In this document: one piece after another, positions 11,905 through 20,402 of the stretch
Numbering within the stretch: position 1 is the first letter of the stretch
Layout of the letters: each line of letters starts with the position of its first letter
From: Sorghum bicolor
Taxonomy: Eukaryota; Streptophyta; Magnoliopsida; Poales; Poaceae
Direction: 5' to 3'
NCBI RefSeq assembly: GCF_000003195.3
Contig: NC_012876.2
Coordinates: forward strand, 59,948,407-60,012,406
Length of the DNA stretch: 64,000 nucleotides
The notes under the pieces: generated by a model
The model's database searches: none
Told to the model about the DNA's origin: nothing
What the model saw: the letters and a program-made list of their open reading frames with translations, nothing else
Position numbers and translations under genes: made by a program

Positions 11905-13230
11905 GCATCTCCAAGAGTTTGCCAAAACTCACTTGGCAAAACTTGTATTTTGGCAAGTGAATAAAACATTTGGCAAGTGAAAAATTGTTGTCTCTCCAAT
12001 AGTTTGCCATATGGGCTTAGCAAAAAATTAAAAAGTAGGCCCACCCAAACCACCGTCAACTAACTTGGACGCTTCACCTGCTGGCCGCCTGCGACACCTA
12101 TTTTATCGCGCCTCCCCCCGCCCTTCCGCAACCGCGACTCTTGGCCTGGCCGCGCCGCACGCCTCAACACACCTTCGCCTCCCTGATCTTGCCGGCGAGA
12201 TCATCCTGCCGGCGATCTGCAAGGCGCCCCCATCTCCTCGGCAAACATGAGAGCTCTAAGCAGCGTCGGCGTCGGGCTGGCCGTGGTGTCGTCGCTGCTC
12301 CTGCTAGCGCTCACCGCGGAGCTCTACTACATCTTCGTGCACAAGCGCCGGCAGCGGCGGCGCGCGGCTGCCATCTCCGACGCGGCGTCGTCCCCGTCCT
12401 CGTCCTCCCGCGAGCTGCTCCAGCTCTTCTGCTTCAAGAAGCCGCCGGCGGCGGCGCTCGCGTCCACCTACGCCGTCCCCGAGCCAGCCGCCGCCGTGGC
12501 CGTGGCCGTCGGCGTCAGCGGCGACGGCGGCGGTGCCGACGACGACGAAGACGAGACGGTGGAGGCGCAGCTGATGCGGCTCGGCAGCCTCGTCGGGCCC
12601 ACGCGGCTGCTGTTCACCATCAAGGAGGAGACCCGCGAGGACCTCGAGTCCGAGGACGGAGGGCGGCGCAGCCGGAACCGTAGCCGCAGCCGTAGCCTCG
12701 GCAAGCTGCTGCATTGCGCTGAGACGCCACCGTTCCTCACGCCCAGAACCTCGTTGTCGCCGCTGCACACGGCCGCGATGGACAACTCCTACAACCCGCT
12801 CTTCGAGTCCCCGGCGGCCAGCCCGGGTCCGGGCACTGCGCCGGCGGTGTCGCCACCGCCCAAGTTCGAGTTCCTCCGGGATGCCGAGGAGAAGGTCTAC
12901 CGTCGCGCGCTCGCCGAGGAGGAGGCCATGAGGGCGCGGAGGTCGCCAAGGTCGTCGGCGGCCACTGCCGAGGAGGATGGCGGGTACATCACCATCGTGG
13001 TGGCCAAGAACAACCGGGAGGGAACTTTCACTTTGTGCGCGGGAGAGGAAAGCCGCGCCGAAAATATCACGATGGCAAGCCGATCGGTGCTCGCAAATAT
13101 GCGCCAAAACACTAGGTGGATGGCAAGTTGTCAAATTTTGCCAAGTGCTTTGCCAAACTGTTGGAGCATGTATTTTTCAAGTTTTGCCAAAATAACAAGG
13201 ATGACAAGTGCTTTTGGCAAACTCTTGGAG
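11905..13230 (+). mobile_element. Gene-carrying TIR element, left member of an inverted pair
   Basis: The left end GCATCTCCAAGAGTTTGCC (11905-11923) is matched by the right end GGCAAACTCTTGGAG (13216-13230), a perfect 15-bp inverted repeat CTCCAAGAGTTTGCC that continues imperfectly (AAAA, then CACTTG). Subterminal zones are full of TTGGCAAA/TTTGCCAA. Between them lies about 1 kb of GC-rich host-derived DNA including most of a membrane-protein gene (12247-13045). There is no transposase. Gene capture between matched ends is the hallmark of Pack-type elements. The superfamily is unclear: if the pair at 11905-14795 moved as a unit, its outer flanks TGTTACACA and TTCTACACT match at 6 of 9 bases, compatible with but not proof of a Mutator-type 9-bp duplication. 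Confidence 0.75.
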
Positions 13231-13296
13231 AGCATCTCCAGTGGTTTGCTAAACACACTTGTTATCTTGTATAATTTGGCAAAACTAGACAAATGA
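12247..13296 (+). CDS. Captured membrane-protein gene with transposon-derived tail
   Basis: An ATG-initiated frame of 349 codons. Residues 1-266 look like a plant-specific family of unknown function: an N-terminal membrane anchor (about 8-28) followed by ELYYIFVHKRR, then RELLQLFCFKKP, LFTIKEETREDLESEDG, PPFLTPRTSLSPL, NPLFESP, PPKFEFLRDAEEKVYRRAL and, near the family's usual C-terminus, DGGYITIVVAKN. From about position 13046 the DNA is transposon subterminal sequence, yet the frame stays open for a further 83 codons, past the element end and into the neighbouring element. The last residues of the native family are therefore replaced. It is single-exon, as its relatives probably are, so a DNA-level capture is natural. 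It may be a chimeric gene or a pseudogene; expression is unknown. The family assignment comes from recalled motifs, not a search. Confidence 0.65.
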   Translation: MRALSSVGVGLAVVSSLLLLALTAELYYIFVHKRRQRRRAAAISDAASSPSSSSRELLQLFCFKKPPAAALASTYAVPEPAAAVAVAVGVSGDGGGADDDEDETVEAQLMRLGSLVGPTRLLFTIKEETREDLESEDGGRRSRNRSRSRSLGKLLHCAETPPFLTPRTSLSPLHTAAMDNSYNPLFESPAASPGPGTAPAVSPPPKFEFLRDAEEKVYRRALAEEEAMRARRSPRSSAATAEEDGGYITIVVAKNNREGTFTLCAGEESRAENITMASRSVLANMRQNTRWMASCQILPSALPNCWSMYFSSFAKITRMTSAFGKLLESISSGLLNTLVILYNLAKLDK

Positions 13297-13428
13297 CCCC
13301 TCCAATGGTTTGCTAATCAACTTGCCAAAAAATGGCAACTTGCCATTCTGCAGCCATCGACGCGCAAATTTGCGCGGCTCGTTCCGCTTGCCATCGCGAG
13401 ATCCGGACGCCGTGGCCTCCTCTCCCGC

Positions 13429-14022
13429 GCGAGTGAATTTTCATCGTCGGTTCCCGCTGTCGTTCCAGGGGAAGTTCTTGCCCGGTAATAACAACAAGCA
13501 GGGAGGCAACGAGAAGAAACCGTCGGCGGCGTCCTCAAAGAAGCGGGGGATGGACGCAGCAGACGACGTCGTCTACGGCGTGTCCAGGGCGTCGTCGGCG
13601 CTGCTGAGCTCCGCGTCGTCGCTGGACTCGAACACATCATCGGCGTCGTCGTCGTCGTCGGCGTCGTCTCGCTCATCCACGGCCTCGTCCTCGCCGTCGG
13701 TCTCGGGGGTGCTTTACCCGCCGGCGGTCAAGCGGCAGGCGAGTAATAATAAGAGGCCCGCGTCGTCGTCCCCGGCGGCGGGCGCGGCTGCCGTGGTGCT
13801 GTGCCTCCTCATGGTGGTGTTCTGCGGCCGCGTCGGGGCCACGCTGCTCACGTCCACGGCGCTCTACCTCTTCCCGCGGCGGTGGCGGCCCGCGACGACG
13901 ACGCGTAAGGAGAAGAAGGGCGCCGTCGACTCGCGTCGTCGTCAAGCGTCGCCGAGGAAGAGGAGACGGCGGAGAGGAAGGTGGTTATGGAGGGGTCCTC
14001 GGTGAGGAACCGCAACAAGTGA
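13429..14022 (+). pseudogene. Captured, frameshifted host gene piece
   Basis: GC-rich coding-like DNA inside the right-hand TIR element. It encodes a serine-rich segment (RASSALLSSASSLDSNTSSA, from about 13550), then KRQASNNKRPASSS, a hydrophobic segment AVVLCLLMVVFCGRVGATLL (about 13790-13850) and YLFPRRW. After about 13905 this frame turns into an arginine-rich run. The adjacent frame gives SVAEEEETAERKVVMEGSSV and a TGA at 14020-14022, a C-terminus of the kind seen in plant membrane proteins of unknown function. A single-base frameshift between about 13905 and 13935 therefore breaks the gene. No start codon of its own is evident at the 5' end, so it is a fragment. Confidence 0.5.
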
Positions 14023-14135
14023 AGCGATGATACCCGTCGTTTCGTCCCCACCCCCTGCTAATCCTTTTTTTCTTTTTGAGGAATCACTGATTCTTTTTGT
14101 TTGGATGAGAAGGAATAGTTTTTGCAGTACTCAAT

Positions 14136-14645
14136 TTGCACGGCCAGGGTTGCTGCTGCCGGCTCCTCTGCTGCGCGGTGGTCACCGCGGTCGTGCTGGC
14201 GGTGCTCGCCGCGGCGGCCGTCGGCGCGCTGTACCTAGCGCTCGACCCCAAGGCGCCGCGGTACTCGGTGGACCGCCTCTTCGTGTCTGCGTTCCAGGTC
14301 GACCCGTCGACGGTGACGGCGCGGGCGAGGTTCGACGTGACGGTGACGGCGGCGAACCCGAACTCCCAGATCGGCATCCAGTACGAGCCCGGGTCCAGCC
14401 TCGGGGTGTGGTACCAGTCGTACCGCCTGGAGCGCGGCGCGCTGCCGGCGTTCTACCAGGGCCACCGCAACACCAAGGTGCTGCCGCCGGCACTGGCCGG
14501 GGAGGTGCAGCTGGCCACTGCCGTCGTGTCCGGTTTGCAGGACGCGCAGCGGACGGGCGCCGTGCCGCTCGTGTTCCGCGCCGACGTCCCCGTGCGCGTC
14601 GAGGTCGGCAGCTTCAAGGGCAGGGAGAAGTCCAGTCAAAGTTAG
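14136..14645 (+). pseudogene. Captured NHL/LEA2 fragment (NDR1/HIN1-like)
   Basis: The frame encodes GCCCRLLCCAVVTAVVLAVL (cytosolic Cys-rich edge and membrane segment) followed by an LEA2-type domain with RFDVTVTAANPNSQIGIQY, GSSLGVWYQSYRLERG, PAFYQGHRNTKVLPPAL and VPVRVEVGSFKG. This order is that of NDR1/HIN1-like membrane proteins, in which many members take part in defence or abiotic stress. Family members continue about 45 residues beyond VGSFK; here the frame enters transposon sequence after about 14618 and stops at 14643-14645. The upstream part is also missing: the frame opens at a TTG and no ATG precedes it. It is the second host piece in the right-hand element. Confidence 0.7.
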
Positions 14646-14795
14646 TTGATGAAGTGGACCTACTTTTCTTAATTTACCAAGCCTAAATAGCAAACCACTG
14701 GAGATACTAAGAATTTACACTTGCTATATGTTTTAGTCATTTGCCAAATCATAAGATTTGGTAAATGATTTTTAGCAAACCACTGGAGAGAGCTC

Positions 14796-15925
14796 TTCTA
14801 CACTCTGGAGTTGTCCGGTGGTATCTCACCGGAGTACTTCACCATATACCATGTTTACAAAGAGGGTTGCGAAGTGAATATGAGCTCTCCAGATCATTGA
14901 AGCTCGACCAACAGTAATGGCTTGTTAGAAAATAGCCATTGAAACGACACCGGAACCCTTCGGTGCTTGTTCAAAGCACCACCAGAGCTTTCTAGTGAAT
15001 GCGTATTTCTGCTGAGTGGAGTTCAAACAGCTAGTTTTTAGGGTGTGACATATATATATACCCTTCCATCTTATGCATAGATTATCTCTTCGATATATGA
15101 TGAGTTAGCTACAAAAATTGGCATCCAAGAGAGGGTTTAGGCTTATTGGAGTGATTTGGATTTCATAATTGGAGATTAAGTACTCTGTTAGTGTTTATGG
15201 AGTGTAAGTGTGCATCCACTCTTCTCATTAGGTTTGTTCAGATGAAGTGTTAGTTCGTGCTTAAATGGCATCACACCTAGATGTCTAGGTGACGTTGAGG
15301 GGCTTGGTGATCTCTCGGTTGCGATTATGAGAGTACCACACAAAAGTTTAGTACCTATGTTCTAACCCCACACTAGCATATTAATTCTAAGAAAGTAAAT
15401 GCATAGTATGAAGGGAAGGAAAGACGACGATATTCCTAAGGTATTGAAGAGTCGACACTCTCTATTAGTTCTCGTTGGAGCACAAGGATATCGTCCCCCT
15501 GATATGCATAGGGACGTAATGATCTCTAGTTATTGATCCTTCTTCACTCTAGAACGGGGGATTAATAGTGCCTTATATAACAATGACTTGGGCTATTAGG
15601 CACAAGGATGAATTTGGCCAAGCGATAGGTTCAAATTCCATAAGATTTTTAGATTAGTCTAATTCAACCCTACCTCCTCTTGGGCATATTTTGATTCTTT
15701 CATGCCATAACCCTAGTTTATTAGGTACAATGACTCCTATTCCACAGTGCTATATAAATAAGAGTGACGTCACATGCATCACTACCATGCCAAAAAACAA
15801 AATCCAAGCCATTCTTTAGATCCAGTTTCAATAGTGAAGCAATTTCTCTTGGATTCAGCTCCAAAAGTAGTTGTATCGATAGAACAGAAACTATTTTGGT
15901 AAGCCGTTTGCTAAAACAACTTATC
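14796..15925. other. Intergenic DNA, nothing recognised
   Basis: No gene, no clear repeat. The base composition is mixed and there are traces of coding-like text with frequent stops, compatible with an old retrotransposon remnant that I cannot classify. Confidence 0.4.
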
Positions 15926-15929
15926 TAGG

Positions 15930-16660
15930 TACGCAAAAAAAAAATGGAATGACATGCAGACCATGTACGCAAAAAGGATGGAATGACGTGCAGATCATGT
16001 TTCACCCTTTATCTTATCTGGTCATCTTATCCTCCTCCTCACGCCGCTTGTCTTCTGTGAGTCTACCCTTGCCCCCGCTTCTGGCAGCATGCTGACCATG
16101 TTGCTCGCGCCATCGCGGTGCCATAGTCCTAGTTATGAAGGGCTGCTACTCGCGTTTGCTGAGGAGTTCAGGGTCGTGCAAAAAGGATGGAATGATCATA
16201 TTATCTTTTTTTTTTCTTTCTTTTCTTTTCCATCTCTATTTACCATTTATCTTATCCGGTCATCTTATCCTCCTCTTCACATCGCTCGCCCCCTACAATT
16301 CTGCCCTTGCCCCTCTCCTGGTAACGTGCAGACCATGTTGCTCAGTGCCATAATCGTGTCGCGGTCCTATGAGGGACCGCTACTCGCGTCCGAGGAGCTC
16401 AGGATCGCACAAAAAGGATCGAATGACCATATTGTCTCTCTTTTTTGTTTTTTTATTTCTTTCTCATCTTTATTTCACCCTTTATCTTATCCGGTCATCT
16501 TATCCTCTTCCTCACTTAGCTCGTCCCCTGTGACTCTCTGCCTTTGCCCCTGCTCCTGCTGACATGCAGACCATATTGCTCGGTGCCATCATCATGTCGT
16601 GATACTATGAGGGACCGCTACTCACATCCGCCAAGGAGCTTAGGGTCGCACGCTGCCCTC
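15930..16660 (+). repeat. About 236-bp tandem repeat, three copies
   Basis: The landmark CACCCTTTATCTTATC recurs at 16003, 16241 (slightly altered) and 16476, spacings of 238 and 235 bp. Other shared landmarks are AAAAAGGATGGAATGA, GCAGACCATGTTGCTC and GGTCATCTTATCCTC. The copies have diverged by perhaps 15-20% and differ in the T-rich run near the middle. The first copy also starts with a small doublet of about 36 bp (TGGAATGACATGCAGACCAT type). Open frames across it (16089-16562) are by-products. Confidence 0.75.
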
Positions 16661-16806
16661 GCCCTAGATTCGACGAGTCCATCCCGCGTCGCGCCTCGGC
16701 AACCCATGCCCGCCTGGGCATGGGAGCAAATCTGCCTCCATCCATGCGTGGGGTCCACCATCATGAGAGGAAGCTAGATGAATCTATATTGTCCAGCTTT
16801 GTCTCT

Positions 16807-16935
16807 TGAAGGGTGTGGCCTTTCAGTTCTTCATGCCTGTTGTTTTTGTTTCTTTTTTATTTTTATTGTAACTTTTTCTGTTCTATTTTAATAAAGCTCT
16901 CTGCAGGGGCCTCAGCCCCTTCAGTTCCTTAAAAA
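16807..16935 (+). mobile_element. Very short 5'-truncated LINE-like insertion
   Basis: About 130 bp ending AATAAAGCTCTCTGCAGGGG, then CCTCAGCCCCTTCAGTTCC and an A-tract (16931-16936). The segment GGGGCCTCAGCCCC can fold into a short hairpin, a frequent feature of plant LINE 3' ends. It is flanked by a 19-bp direct repeat with three mismatches, ATTGTCCAGCTTTGTCTCT at 16788-16806 and ATTATCCAGCTTCGTCCCT at 16936-16954, consistent with an old target duplication. Confidence 0.6.
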
Positions 16936-17424
16936 ATTATCCAGCTTCGTCCCTCTCTCCCAATTTTTCTTTAACACTGCCTAGAGTACTGGTATATCTT
17001 ATATTGGACACCTATATATATTGACCCCATGCTCGAGTACGGATGAGACTGCCCGAAAAATCTCGGAACACATCTATTTGGCACACACACACATTACTCA
17101 CACAGACACACACCCATCTTAGTTCTCTCAGGCCTTGTTTAGTTAGAGGGAGAAAAGTTTTTGGATGTCACATCGGATGTTTCGTAGGATGTCGGGAGGG
17201 TCATTTGAATACTAATAAAAAACTAATTAAATAACTCGGCTGGAAACTGCGAGACAAATTTATTAAGCCTAATTAATCCATCATTAGCACATGTAGATTA
17301 CAGTAGCACTTAAGGCTAACACTAGTAGAATCAGGCTCATAGCTGGCGTCCTCTTTTTATACCACAGACGGTTCCAGTTACGACGCGCCTATGGTATAAA
17401 TGGGGCGGTGTCAGAGATCCCAGC

Positions 17425-17545
17425 CGCCTGTGCAAACTGATTATCACAAGCGGCTGGCTTAAGCAAACCGTCTGTGTAAATGCTCCATTTACACAAGCAG
17501 TTGACTTAAGCCAATCGCCTGTGATAATCAGTTTGCACAGGCGGT
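17425..17545. repeat. Palindrome in the CACTA subterminal array
   Basis: CCGCCTGTGCAAACTGATTA... at the left is repeated in inverted form at the right (TAATCAGTTTGCACAGGCGG), with arms of about 40 bp differing at few positions and an inner CTTAAG/GTGTAAATG inverted pair. It could form a cruciform or hairpin RNA. Confidence 0.75.
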
Positions 17546-18290
17546 TTGCTTAAGCCAACCGCCTGTGTAAATGGAGCATTTACACTAGCGGTTGGCTTAA
17601 GTCAACCGCCTGTAAAACAGGTTTCCACAGACGGTTGGCTTAAGCAACCGTCTGTGGTATCTCTGTATAAATACCCCTTCTTCCTCCCTGATCAGAAAAG
17701 TATCTCGCACCCACCTTCCATTGGGGGTGATTTTGGAGGTTCATATTTCTCAAAATACAAGGGGGAGGTTTTGATCTTCATTTCTGGGAAGGAGGTTGCT
17801 AAAAAGTTTATGTCCCTATTGCCTCAATTTGCTCATTATAGCTCAATTTGAGCCACTTTTTGGATCTAAGGTTTCATCATGAGTGAGAGAGAAGAATAGC
17901 TAGCTTCTTGTCTTTATTTGTTGGTATGGTTAGATGGGGTTGCTTAATATGGTTGGATAATACCTCTCAACATGTTTTGTTTCTCAATTTAGCTAGTTTT
18001 TACAAGATTAAACCAATGGTGTGTTCTTGTATATTTATGTAGAGAGATAATTGTTTTTTTATTTTTTAATTATATTGTAGTTAGGTTTTTTATTATCACC
18101 TTCCACATCATCTATCTATTTATAATGAATGTTGTGTTTATATAGTTATGCTATACTTAGGTTTTTTAATTTATCTACCACGAGATGCTAGATGTACAGA
18201 TCGTAACGGGATTTGCATTGTAAGTGTTACATAGTTACACACATTGTAGTTGCATCAATTTTCAATATCTGACATGCTTCTGCCTTGCAG

Positions 18291-19842
18291 AATGTTATAT
18301 GATCAACAAGATTTGTATTTTGGTTTGGACTTTAATTATTGTGTCGAAGAAAGGAATGGCTATCTCTGCCCAATAGATATAGCCGAAAATTGGCACACAT
18401 TTAGAATCGGGAATGCCAGCGCAGAGGTACAGGGTTTGTAAGGTGCAGAACGGGATGAGAAACTCCAAAAGTTGAAACTTGATTTTGAAGCCAAATATGC
18501 CTTCTACATTGGACATTCACTAATAAAGTTTCAAGATAGGAAAGCGGTGGTGGCCCCGTACCACTTTGGGTAAGTGTGAGTTTACAAATATCTATCTAAA
18601 CTATTCCAATGCACAAATGCATCATGGATTTAATTCGAGCAGGAACCACTGGATATGCTTCATCATTTATCCCAAGGAGGGAAGGGTGTTGGTACTAGAC
18701 TCCGCAGATTACCCGAAAGAAAGCTATGCTCCATTCATCAAACTGCTAGAGTTGTAAGTCAAGCTATGCATGCATACTTAAGCATAGTGAGAATTTGACA
18801 ATAACATGGTGATTCTATTTGAGATCATAGGGCATACAGGTTCTATAAGATAAATCATAGAAAGTGCGAGTCTAACAGACCAGGGCAGCCATTAGAGGTT
18901 ATACGTAACTGGCCAGTACGTATAAAAAATTACTCTTATGAATACAAATCATACACATAAGACCACGGTTGCAACTATAATTAAATAACCACTCTCCTGC
19001 TATACAGTGCATGAAGCAACCACCCTTATCTGTCCTCTGTGGCTACTACGTGTGCGAGAACATGAGAGAGAACGGACGATATGAAAGGAACCCTGCCAAG
19101 GTAATATAAGTAAGGGACAATTGGCTACCAGACATGCAAAGTGGCGCGCATTTGCTGGAAGACACTTTTTCATGTAACACTCACCACCAAAACAGTTGCC
19201 ATTTGTAAACCATAAGGCCAATGGCTATGAAATTTTAATAGCAACAAGATATGATAGTTATCTACAAATCATATAATACTCACTTCCATAGAAAATCTCG
19301 TTAAGGACATGAAATCATGTCCACCAGCAACCTTAACAACCATGATTTGCTGGTGGACATGATTTCGTGTCCTTAACGAGATTTTCTATGGAAGTGAGTA
19401 TTAGATGATTTGTAGATAACTATCGTATCTTGTTGCTGTTAAAATTTCATAGCCATTGGCCTTATGGTTTACAAATGACAATTGTTTTGGTGGTGAGTGT
19501 TATATGAAAAAGTGTCTTCCAGCAATGGTCACCACTTTGCATGTCCGGTAGCCAATTTTCCCTATAAGTAATAGTCCATTATATAGTTCACACATTAAAG
19601 TTGGAAGTCATAAAATATATAATGTTTATAAACTTTCTTTGCAGGTATATAAGTAAGGGACGATAGAGCGTATGGACAAACGTGCTTTAGACAACATAGT
19701 TGAGGACATCTGCTCGTTCCTCATGAAGCATGTCATTCCACGTGAAGGCAAATATCATGATGATGAAAGCCAATTATCCAGGCCACAGTTCCGGGTGCTA
19801 ACAGAGATTAGTAAGCTCAAACTTACTAAAGAGGGTTATTAG
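18291..19842 (+). pseudogene. Decayed Ulp1-like (C48) cysteine protease gene of the CACTA element
   Basis: Spliced pieces in one direction: 18291-18569, 18643-18753, 18831-18915, 19008-19100 and a last piece ending at the TAG at about 19840-19842. They give RKAVVAPYHFG, then NHWICFIIYPKEGRVLVLDS (catalytic His in NHW, Asp in LDSAD), AYRFYKINHRK, then [15 protein letters not shown] (catalytic Gln and the Cys of LCGYY) and a final segment KRALDNIVEDICSFLMKHVI. All four expected catalytic positions of SUMO-protease-like C48 enzymes are visible. The first piece has an in-frame TAA at 18439-18441 between NASAEVQGL and GAERDEKLQK, and the obvious last acceptor (19644/19645) leads to a TAA after three codons, so the gene is dead or spliced otherwise. 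The upstream part is missing. Confidence 0.75.
19114..19562. mobile_element. Mutator-type foldback MITE inside the protease intron
   Basis: A 449-bp inverted repeat with arms of about 210 bp and a spacer of a dozen bases near 19335-19347. The ends read GGGACAATTGGCTACC and, inverted, GGGAAAATTGGCTACC. It is flanked by the exact 9-bp repeat TATAAGTAA (19105-19113 and 19563-19571), the Mutator-type duplication length. It lies between the protease exon ending at 19100 and the last exon. A transcript across it would fold into a long hairpin. Confidence 0.88.
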
Positions 19843-20402
19843 AGGACAGAAACAAACTTTGATGTACATATGATATGATGTGTGATGATGGATATACTCT
19901 TGTAACTAACTTAATGTCTTTGAGCACCAAACTTTGATGTATACAAATGTATGTATGAGATGAAATATTTAAATTGCATGTTGCTATGTTTGAAGACCAA
20001 CCAATATCAATATATTTAAATAATAACAATATAAATAAATAAATAAATAATACATTTTTTAATACGTTTCCACATACGGCTCTCTTAGGGAACCGTCTGT
20101 GGAAATGTTTTGTACTGGCGGCTCTCAAGGAACCACCTGTGGAAATAGATGATTTCTACTGGTCCCCAGCGCAGGCGGTGCTAGAAAACGTCTGTAGAAA
20201 TAGGTTACCAACCGTCTGTATAGTGTACCCCTGTACTAGTGTAATCATGGACTGACTAGGCTTAAAAGATCCGTCTCTTGATTGCCAACTAAACTATATA
20301 ATTATTTTATTTTTTTATTTATATTTAATATTTTATGTATGTGTCTAAATATTCAATGTGATGAGTGAAATTTTTTTGGCCTCGGAACTAAACAAGCCCT
20401 CA

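Larger units (their letters stand above)
13231..14795 (-). mobile_element. Gene-carrying TIR element, right member of an inverted pair
   Basis: The left end AGCATCTCCAGTGGTTTGCT begins where the previous element stops. The right end AGCAAACCACTGGAG (14774-14788) gives a perfect 15-bp inverted repeat CTCCAGTGGTTTGCT, different in three bases from that of its neighbour, so each element has its own matched pair of ends. Its left subterminal zone (13250-13400: CGCGCAAATTTGCGCGG, then CGCTTGCCATCGCG) matches the right zone of the neighbour in reverse, and its right zone (14640-14795) matches the neighbour's left zone in reverse. The two copies therefore lie head to head. The element carries two separate host gene pieces and no transposase. 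Confidence 0.75.
17320..20241. mobile_element. CACTA element, 2.9 kb, non-autonomous
   Basis: It starts CACTAGTAGAATCAGG and ends GGGTACACTAT-like sequence closing in CTGTACTAGTG, flanked by the 3-bp duplication TAA (17317-17319 and 20242-20244). Both subterminal zones carry repeated AACCGCCTGTG/CACAGGCGGTT motifs, the typical binding-site arrays of grass CACTA elements. A TNP2-type transposase is absent. The interior holds a decayed C48 (Ulp1-like) protease gene, an accessory gene known from plant CACTA and Mutator-like elements. CACTA orientation is not determined. Confidence 0.9.
17131..20399. mobile_element. Tourist-like MITE, GGCC(T)TTGTTTAG family, split by a CACTA element
   Basis: Left part 17131-17319 begins GGCCTTGTTTAGTTAGAG; right part 20242-20399 ends GGAACTAAACAAGCCC. 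Both outer flanks are TCA (17128-17130, 20400-20402), so the two parts are one element. Removing 17320-20241 and one TAA restores the family's interior motif CTAATCATGGACTGACTAGG. Confidence 0.85.

Noticed and set aside
12304..13134. 276-codon antisense frame over the captured membrane-protein gene
   Set aside because: GC-driven shadow; the plus frame carries all recognisable motifs.
15930..16660. CRISPR-like or virus-derived array
   Set aside because: Three long diverged tandem units without unique spacers, in a plant nuclear context.
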